A stretch of 64,000 nt of DNA from Agaricus subrufescens. Taxonomy: Eukaryota; Basidiomycota; Agaricomycetes; Agaricales; Agaricaceae. A model generated the notes under the pieces. The model was not told where the DNA came from and did not search any database. It worked only from the letters and a program-made list of their open reading frames with translations. Each line of letters opens with the position of its first letter. Within the stretch, counting starts at the first letter, position 1. The stretch is from the NCBI GenBank assembly GCA_029945375.1, contig CM057064.1, forward strand, positions 1,178,001 to 1,242,000, given 5' to 3'. This document shows, in pieces, positions 57,161-64,000 of this stretch. The position numbers and the translations under genes were made by a program.

Positions 57161-57936
57161 TCAATTTCTCATACAGCTAGATACATTGGTTCGTAAGTTC
57201 GTGCCTACTCTCCCGAACCTTTGGGAGAAATCCTGTTGAGTTTCTTCGGCTGTTCCTTCTTCTCCGGTGGTAATAGCGCGAATCTTGGTTTGTTTCTTGG
57301 GGCTTCGGCATACTTTGGCGATGTGGCCGGGTTTGCCACAATTATAGCATTCGATGTTGGATCTTCCCGATCCTCCTCGGCATTCCTTCTTAATGTGTCC
57401 GAACTTTCCGCATTTGAGGCACTTAGGCCTCCCGTTTGCATCCCATTCCAGCTTTCTGGCTCCTATTTCCATGGGTTGTCCACTTCCTCCATAAGTGACA
57501 CCAGTGGCAGTGCGATGATCGTTTCTTCGTTTTTCGGTAGATTCCCATCCTTTTCCGACGGATCCTATGGCAGCGATCCATCCTTTGAGAGTGGTGGGAA
57601 TAGAGGACGGTGGATATCCCAATATGGTGTGGATGATGTCGGGTCTGGTATGGTTCTTTAAAAGATAGAGCGCGTGGTCCTCGTTGGTTCCAGATTGACT
57701 AATGAGAGCGGTGAATTTGACCAGGAAGTCGTTGGTGTGAGTGTTTCCTTGCTTGTACGTTTCGATCTTTTCTTTGGCAATCTCCTTTTCGTTTCCGGGT
57801 GAGAAAGCGTCTACTATTTCCTGAGAAAAAGTGTTCCAGTCTGCGGTGTCGTCGGATTTGATAACTTTGTCCTCCCAATGTTTAGCGAACCATCCCGGGA
57901 TTTCTCCGCGGAGACGGTTGGTGGCGATGAGGATCT
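57161..57936 (-). pseudogene. gag: Truncated gag, unit 2
   Basis: Open from the LTR junction (LRGEIPGWFAKHWEDKVIKS) through DWNTFSQEIVDAFSPGNEKE and two CCHC knuckles to the TGA at 57161. It lacks any ATG because its N-terminal half is replaced by the unit 3 LTR tip at 57937. The knuckle region is nearly identical to unit 1. Confidence 0.75.
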
Positions 57937-58251
57937 TGTTACGACCTTATAGCGATTAGCTCAGGTTGCAACTTAAGGCAAAGACTTGAGAGCGATAAGG
58001 GAATATAGCGAGTTGGTAAAGCGTAAGGAAATACAGAGTATAACTACGCTACTTATAGAAGAGTCGACTACCTATTAATAGAAGGAGAAGTCGGGCTGAG
58101 TAAGTATACCCGAGGTGTCTGACTAACGGTGAGAGCATGGCTGAGTAAACATGGGAACATATAAGCAGATACGGTAATGGTAGCATATGGTTGTGGAGCG
58201 GTAACATATGGGCCTGGGTCAGGGGACCGATAACAGAAATAGATCGTAACA
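57937..58251 (-). repeat. LTR of unit 3 (315 bp)
   Basis: Almost identical to the unit 1 LTR, including the central block cgaggtgtctgactaacggt. Polypurine tract at 58252-58264 on its inner side. Confidence 0.85.
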
Positions 58252-58286
58252 TCACCCTCCGTTCAGGCTTCGAGTACCAAGAAGCA

Positions 58287-59225
58287 TCAATCGGTGAGCG
58301 CGAGGAGTAACTTGGCCTTCTTATCGGCGATGATCCACTTGTTGGTCTTTTCGCTCCAGCCGATAAAGTGGGGGGCGTTGTCGTTGCCGGATTTGACGTA
58401 GCGGACTTGCTCTCCTTTGTATCGGTCTTCGGTACCGTAGTTTTTCAACAACGCGGAGAGTATGACGGTCCAGTATGCGGGGCGATATTCGATTTCTCCA
58501 CCGTGGGCAAAGGTGTAGTTGAAGGGAATGGCGAATTCGGTAGGGTTGGCGAAAGGGGGAATGTGTCGGAGATAGGTTTTCAATTTGATCATTTCATCGA
58601 GAATGTCGGGGTCGGCGATGTTACAAACTTTGACTTGCTTGGTCGGTGCGGGGGGAATATTTTCCTTATCGGAATCTTCATCCATCCGATCGCGCATGAC
58701 GGTGGTGTAGTTGGGGACGGGGAGAGGTTCTTCGGGCTCCTGCTCGGGTTCTGGGGAAGCGGGTCTGGTGGGGGCGAACTTCTGATAGGTATCAATCATT
58801 CGTTTGGCGGCGTTTCGGGTTTCTTCATTTCCTACATCAGGGAGGGCACGGAGATGGTCGATAATGGCGCAGCACATTTTGTGGGATCGATATTCGATGT
58901 TCATGGGGATGATGTGGGCGAGACTCTTCATGACGGCTCCGAATTCAGTGTGGAAGTCATCATCATGTCCGATGACGGTGCGGATCGGTTGTACGGCGGT
59001 GAGGCAAGTGGTATGTATGTTGGTGGCGGTTTCGTGCAGGGTTTTTCCTAGGTTGCGGGTGTATCCCAGGGCGTGGAGGAGTCTGAGGAGGTGGGTGCGG
59101 CGTTCGTTGATGTTGTAGACGGAGGAGAGGTAATCTTCGTGAGGGCGTTGATCAAAGAGGGGGTGGATGTGAGGGGGAATGGAGGGTTGGGCAGTGGAAA
59201 CAGAGGGTTGGGCGGAGGAGTTCAT
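58287..59225 (-). CDS. ORF Y, 312-aa accessory protein of unit 3
   Basis: Intact, same length as in unit 1, starting MNSSAQPSVSTAQPS and ending KAKLLLALTD. Differences from unit 1 are few and several are silent (for example ctcctgctcggg versus ttcctgttcggg on plus), which hints that the protein was under selection until recently. Domain content as described for unit 1: helical N-terminus, acidic Pro-rich linker, conserved C-terminal block with HFIGWSEKTNKW. No known family. Confidence 0.7.
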   Translation of the reverse strand: MNSSAQPSVSTAQPSIPPHIHPLFDQRPHEDYLSSVYNINERRTHLLRLLHALGYTRNLGKTLHETATNIHTTCLTAVQPIRTVIGHDDDFHTEFGAVMKSLAHIIPMNIEYRSHKMCCAIIDHLRALPDVGNEETRNAAKRMIDTYQKFAPTRPASPEPEQEPEEPLPVPNYTTVMRDRMDEDSDKENIPPAPTKQVKVCNIADPDILDEMIKLKTYLRHIPPFANPTEFAIPFNYTFAHGGEIEYRPAYWTVILSALLKNYGTEDRYKGEQVRYVKSGNDNAPHFIGWSEKTNKWIIADKKAKLLLALTD

Positions 59226-59347
59226 AACTAGAGCTTCGAGAAGAGGGATGTACTTTGAGAGGGAAATGTTGGGCAGATTGGAATGAGAGAGAGAAAACGA
59301 AAAACGGTCTGATTTTATATTATCCTTTCCTCCCTATTAGGCAACTC

Positions 59348-59752
59348 TTACTGTTGCTGGTTGTTTTCTTCTGCCTGTGCATCCCAACCGTCTCCCCATG
59401 TTCTGTTTGCAGCCCATCCGTGGGCGTTCGGGTTTATCTCCTCGGTGAGATCTCTCAACTCTTCCTCCATCATCTGCAACTTCCTGATGATCTTCTTGAT
59501 CATCTGCCTCTCCTTCCTCATGACCTTTACCATGTGGTCTTTTTCCGCTTCGGTCGCCTGGTTTACTCCTTTCGGGCGATCATAGATAAGGGGGACGTAG
59601 GTGTGGGCGTAACGGTTGTCCACGTCCGTTACCGCGCTGTAGATTTCGATGAGCTCTCGTTTGGCAGAGCTTCGGAAAGAGTCGATGATGAGGTTGTGGT
59701 AGGCCTCTTGTTCGGTGGAGGTGAGGGTTTCGGCGGTGTTTTGGGAGCTCAT
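59348..59752 (-). CDS. ORF X, 134-aa coiled-coil-like accessory protein of unit 3
   Basis: Starts MSSQNTAETLTSTEQEAYHN at 59752, 65 nt after the pol stop, and ends AEENNQQQ. Only intact copy of ORF X in the window. The middle (HMVKVMRKERQMIKKIIRK, LQMMEEELRDLTEEI) has the heptad-like charged/hydrophobic spacing of a coiled coil. A conserved NPNAHGWAANR motif precedes a Trp-rich stretch (TWGDGWDAQ). No transmembrane or zinc motif. No known family. Followed 122 nt later by ORF Y. Confidence 0.6.
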   Translation of the reverse strand: MSSQNTAETLTSTEQEAYHNLIIDSFRSSAKRELIEIYSAVTDVDNRYAHTYVPLIYDRPKGVNQATEAEKDHMVKVMRKERQMIKKIIRKLQMMEEELRDLTEEINPNAHGWAANRTWGDGWDAQAEENNQQQ

Positions 59753-59817
59753 GATGTCTTCTTCGAACCAATAGACGATGCTATACCGGTGGTAGTGTGG
59801 ATGGTTTCCTTTTATAT

Positions 59818-62800
59818 TCACAGGAGGTTGTTAAGTTTCCTATATTCGGATAGGAGTTCCTGTGCGTTCTCAAGGTCTGCTGCGGATTGCCACGTATCCT
59901 CGGAGTTGTCATATCCTTTCCAGTGTACCAGGTATTGTATGCCTCGGCCTTTCTTTCGGTGTCCTCGGATTTCCTCGACTTCGTATTCTTCTTCGTTGTT
60001 AATAATGTCCGGTGGTGGCGGTGGGGCAGCCTTCTGACATTCGAATTCGGGTGGAATGAATTTGGTGAGGAGTGAAGAATGGAAGACGTCGTGGATTGCC
60101 CATGTTTCAGGTAATTTTAGGCGGAACGAGGTGTTTCCAACTGGTTCTAGAATTTCGAAGGGACCGTATCTTTTGTTGTCTATTTTTCCGGAAGGGCGGT
60201 TTGATCGTATGTTGCTTGCTTCTAAGAAGACGAGGTCTCCTTTGGATAGGGGAGGTTTCTGCCGTTTCAGGTTTCCTCTTTCAGACATGGTTTGGTTGTA
60301 ATCTTCCAAAGCGTTCCGGGCTTCTTCTCGGGTTTTCGCTAGTTCCGAGGCGAATTCGTTGGCGAGTGGATTTGCCGAGTTAACGGTGAGGTTTCCTTTC
60401 CAAGGGTGAGTTCCATATGTCAAGAAGAACGGGGTTTGTTTGGTGGCAGCGTGGGTTTTGTCGTTGTATTGGAATTCGGCTGTGGGAAGCCATTTTGCCC
60501 AGTTGTTTTGTTTGTAGTTGACGAAGTTGCGTAGGTATGATTCCACTTCTTGGTTAATCCTTTCAGTTTGTCCATCGGTTTGCGGGTGGTATGCGGTGGA
60601 TAGGTTTCTTTCGATGCCCAGTACAGTGCAGAGTTCTTTCATGAATTTCGATGCGAACTGGGGTCCTCGATCGCTAATAATACGCTTGGGAATTCCATGA
60701 ATGCGCCAGACTTCTTTCTTGTAGATTTCGGCTAGCTGTTTTGACGTGAGAGAGGTTTCGGTGGGGATAAGGTGAATCATTTTGGAAAATCGATCGACTA
60801 TGACTAGTATGGCGTCGTGTTCCTCGGATTTAGGCAGGGGTCCGATCATGTCAATGGAGATTTCTTGCCAGGGGAGTTCGGGGATCGGTAGTGGATTGAG
60901 TGCGATGTGACCTGGTTGACGAATGATCTTGTTCTTTTGGCATTCCGTGCATCCTTTCACGAATCGTTTGACGTCAGTCTTGATGGTGGGCCACCAGAAG
61001 GTTCGTTTTAGAAGTTCGAGCATGCGGTAAGTTCCGGGGTGTCCGATGTCGGGTGGATTATGGTGGTCGAGTAGAATAGTTTCTCGAAGTTTCGGTTCGT
61101 CTGGGACGTAGATTTTTCCATTTCGATAGGTGATTTCCATTTTCTTCCCAGAATAGTTCAGGTCGTTTGTTTTTCTCCTGAGTTACGCGGTATTCGGGTT
61201 TCGGGGAGTTTCGAATTGCGTTTAAGATGTGGGAGTCCGTGGAGATACTGAAGTTTCGGTTCTGGAGGAGGGTTATTTCTAGCGACGTGGGTAATTCGGA
61301 TAAGGTTCTGATTATCATGCGGTCTTTGAACATCTCGATTTTGGTCTCTTCTTCGGGGTTCTCGTGTCGGAAGAGTCTGGATAGGATGTCGGCCTTGACG
61401 TTGGTTTTACCAGGGATGTGTCGGAGTAGGTAATCGTATTCTTGGAGCATGAGATACCATCGGGCCTGGCGGGCATTTAGTTTTTGTGGTTCGCGGAAGT
61501 ATTTGAGGTTTTCGTGGTCGGTCCAGATTTCGAATTGATGTTTGGCGTCTAGTAGATAGTGTCTCCAGTTCTTGATTGCTTTGACTATGGCAAGGAGTTC
61601 TTTGTCGTAGATCTCGTAGTTCTTTTCTGCGTCGGTGAGGGCTTTGGACATGAAGGCGACAGGGTGCCATTTTCCTTCTTGTTCCTGGGATAAGACTGCT
61701 CCGATTCCTACGTTGGATGCGTCAGTCTCGAGTCTGAATTTCCCTTCGTTGTCTGGTAGAGCTAGGACGGGTTCGTTGGTAATGGCAGTTTTGATGGCTT
61801 CGAAAGCGTTTTGTTCCTCGGAGGTCCATTTCCATGGTTTTGGGATCTTACCTCCCTTCAAGGCATTGAGCGGCGCAGCGAGAGTGCTAAAGTCCTGAAT
61901 AAAACGCCTGTAGAAATTCGCGAAGCCGATAAACCGTTCGACATCCTTTATGCAGGTTGGAGTTTTCCAGTTTCGGACCGACTCGACTTTTTCAGTTTCC
62001 ATGCTTGCTTGACCATCTCCTATAACCGTTCCTAGCATCGAGATCTTGGTTGCATTAAACTCGCACTTGGTTCGTTTGAAGCACAGGTTGTTTTCGTCCG
62101 CTATTTTTAGGAATCGCAATGTCCGTTCTTCTAGTTCAGGAAGAGAGTCGGCAGGAATGGCGAAATCGTCAATGTAGTTGACCAGGGAACCGTCTTGGAT
62201 CATTTCGCGGAATATGGTGGTCATCCACCGAGAGAAGGTTGCAGGAGAGTTGCACATTCCGAAAAACATCACCGTAGGTTCGAATAGTCCTCTGTTGGTT
62301 AAGATTGCGCCTTTCCATTCGTCTCCTTCTTTAATCCTTACGTTGTTGTATCCCCAGATGATGTCGAGCTTGTTGAAGTATTTGGCGTGTTTAAGCTTTC
62401 CGATGACTTCGCTAATGAGTGGTAGGGGGGTTTTATCTTTAATAGTAGCTTCGTTGAGCTTCCGATAGTCTTGACATAGCCGTAGAGATCCATCTTTTTT
62501 AGGTACAAAGAAGCATGGTGCGGCGTAAGGGCTTTTGGATGGTCGGATCCGGTTAGAGGCCAGGTTTTCGTCCAGGAATTTGTTGAGCTCGATTTCTTCC
62601 TTGGGGGTCATTTCGTAGACCTTTGCATCGATTTCGTTTGGGGCGTCCGGGAGTAGGTTGACCTTGTGGTCCCATTGGGTTCGTTTCGGTAGTTTGTCGA
62701 AGTTCTTTTTGTTGAAGAGGTGGGTGTACGGTCTCATGTATTCGGGTAGGTCTAGGGGGTCGGTCGGGTCGGGTTCTTTTCTTCTTCGAAGTCTTCCCAT

Positions 62801-63330
62801 TTGGTTTGGAGGCGTCGTAGGTGTTCCGGCAGTGAGAAGTTGGTGTGTCTGATTGAGCATTCGGGTGGGCATCTTGAGAAGGTTACAGTTCCTCGATTCC
62901 AGTCGATTTCCGGGTTGTGTTTGGTTAACCAATCATGTCCAATGAAGATGTCCGCCGAGTCCAGTTCGGCTACGACCGCGTCGATAGTTTCTTGGTGTCC
63001 TTCTATGTTTAGATCCAGGTTGACGAATTTGGTGATGGGTTCTTTTCCGCTCGGGGTACCGTCGGCGTTGGTTGCCTGGATGGGATGGTCGAGTTTATGG
63101 GTGGGGATTTTCTGTTTATGGACGGTTCGTTTGTCGATACAAGTGTGGGTGCATCCAGAGTCAAGCATGGTTTTGGCTTGGAATGTTTCTCCATTGGGTT
63201 TGGTAATTTCCGGTTTGAGTATTAACTCCTGCACTCCTAGTCGTTTCTGAGGGCAAACATATCGATTTCTCATACGACTAGATACATTGGTTCGTGAGTT
63301 CGTGCCTACTCCGAACCTTTGGGAAAATCC
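59818..63330 (-). pseudogene. pol: Chromovirus pol of unit 3 with two frameshifts
   Basis: Same domains as unit 1, but a one-base loss near 62776 (after WEDFEEEK) and a one-base gain near 61137 (after FWEENG) split it into three frames: protease region 63330-62776, RT-RNase H 62776-61137, integrase-chromodomain 61140-59818. The catalytic box NYIDDFAIPAD and integrase DDE residues are still readable. Confidence 0.8.
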
Positions 63331-64000
63331 TGTTGAGTTTCTTCGGCTGATCCTTCTTCTCCGGTGGTGATAGCGCGAATCTTGGTTTGTTTCTTGGGGC
63401 TTCGGCATACTTTGGCGATGTGGCCGGGTTTGCCACAATTATAGCATTCGATGTTGGATCTTCCCGACCCTCCTCGGCATTCCTTCTTAATGTGTCCGAA
63501 CCTTCCGCATTTGAGGCACTTGGGTCTCCCGTTTGCATCCCATTCCAGTTTTCTGGCTCCTATTTCCATGGGTTGTCCACTTCCTCCATAAGTGACTCCT
63601 GTGGCGGTGCGATGATCGTTTCTTCGTTTTTCGGTAGATTCCCATCCCTTTCCGACAGATCCTATGGCAGCGATCCATCCTTTGAGAGTAGTGGGAATAG
63701 AGGACGGTGGGTATCCCAGTATGGTGTGAATGATGTCGGGTCTGGTATGGTTTTTTAAAAGATAAAGCGCGTGGTCCTCGCTGGTTCCAGATTGACTGAT
63801 GAGAGCGGTGAATTTGACCAGGAAGTCGTTGGTATGGGTGTTTCCTTGCTTGTACGTTTCGATCTTTTCTTTGGCGATCTCCTTTTCGTTTCCGGGTGAG
63901 AAAGCGTCTACTATCTCCTGAGAAAAAGTGTTCCAGTCTGCGGTGTCGTCGGATTTGATAACCTTGTCTTCCCAATGTTTAGCGAACCATCCCGGGATTT
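63306..64000 (-). pseudogene. gag: Truncated gag, unit 3 (partial in window)
   Basis: C-terminal gag with knuckles CLKCGRFGHIKKEC and CYNCGKPGHIAKVC, stop TAG at 63306-63308, overlapping pol in the -1 frame as in unit 1. Sequence continues past the window edge at AKHW / IPGWF. Confidence 0.7.

Larger units (their letters stand above)
51847..57936 (-). mobile_element. Chromovirus array, unit 2 (6090 bp)
   Basis: Second unit, same order and strand. Pol is open; gag and pol are in one frame, separated by a single TGA. ORF X and ORF Y contain frameshifts. Its LTR is the most divergent of the three. The right border, gag fused to LTR, is at the same base of gag as in unit 1. Confidence 0.85.
57937..64000 (-). 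mobile_element. Chromovirus array, unit 3 (runs off the window)
   Basis: Third unit, same order and strand, at least 6064 bp. The window ends ~35 bp before the point in gag where units 1 and 2 join an LTR, so whether a fourth unit follows cannot be seen. ORF X and ORF Y are intact here; pol has two frameshifts. Confidence 0.85.

Noticed and set aside
45761..64000. Interpretation as three independent element insertions
   Set aside because: Each unit would need its own 5' LTR, PBS and target-site duplication; instead units abut directly with the same LTR-gag join.

Overview
The window looks like nuclear DNA of a filamentous basidiomycete, most likely an Agaricomycete. Host genes are split by many short introns (about 47-110 nt, GT...AG). 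Encoded proteins (Msp1, Prp6, Rad50, a fungal NRPS-like membrane protein) read as fungal. The retroelements are chromodomain Ty3/Gypsy types common in mushroom-forming fungi. The genus cannot be told from the sequence alone. All exon joins were made by eye from splice signals and family knowledge.

Layout: 0-32 kb is a gene-bearing segment. It holds an Msp1/ATAD1-type AAA ATPase (minus), a single-pass glycoprotein-like membrane protein, a block of diverged ~0.3 kb tandem repeats, and a 120-aa membrane protein. A 4.8 kb stretch without a convincing gene follows, then a seven-exon FMN-dependent alpha-hydroxy-acid oxidase and two more ~117-aa type I membrane proteins. After another 3 kb gap come the divergent housekeeping pair PRP6 (minus) and RAD50 (plus), then an adenylation-domain protein fused to a polytopic membrane region and a flavin/NAD(P)-reductase-like tail.

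32-45.7 kb is an AT-richer nest of transposons. A MITE-like inverted repeat lies beside a decayed unidentified transposon ORF. A ~1.4 kb Tc1/mariner-like relic with TA flanks is split by a decayed 8.15 kb Gypsy element (646-bp LTRs, gag/pol on the minus strand). That element keeps an open 381-aa ORF on the opposite strand and a textbook -1 frameshift heptamer at the end of gag. Fragments of two further DDE transposases follow.

45.76-64 kb is a head-to-tail array of three ~6.09 kb copies of a second chromovirus, all minus strand, period 6086-6090 bp. Each unit reads truncated gag, pol, ORF X, ORF Y, PPT, LTR. At both visible junctions the outer tip of an LTR is fused to the same point inside gag, so the array has no PBS, no gag start and no second LTR per unit. 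The two extra ORFs downstream of pol, the precise LTR-gag fusion and the mosaic pattern of similarity among the copies are the most unusual features of the window.
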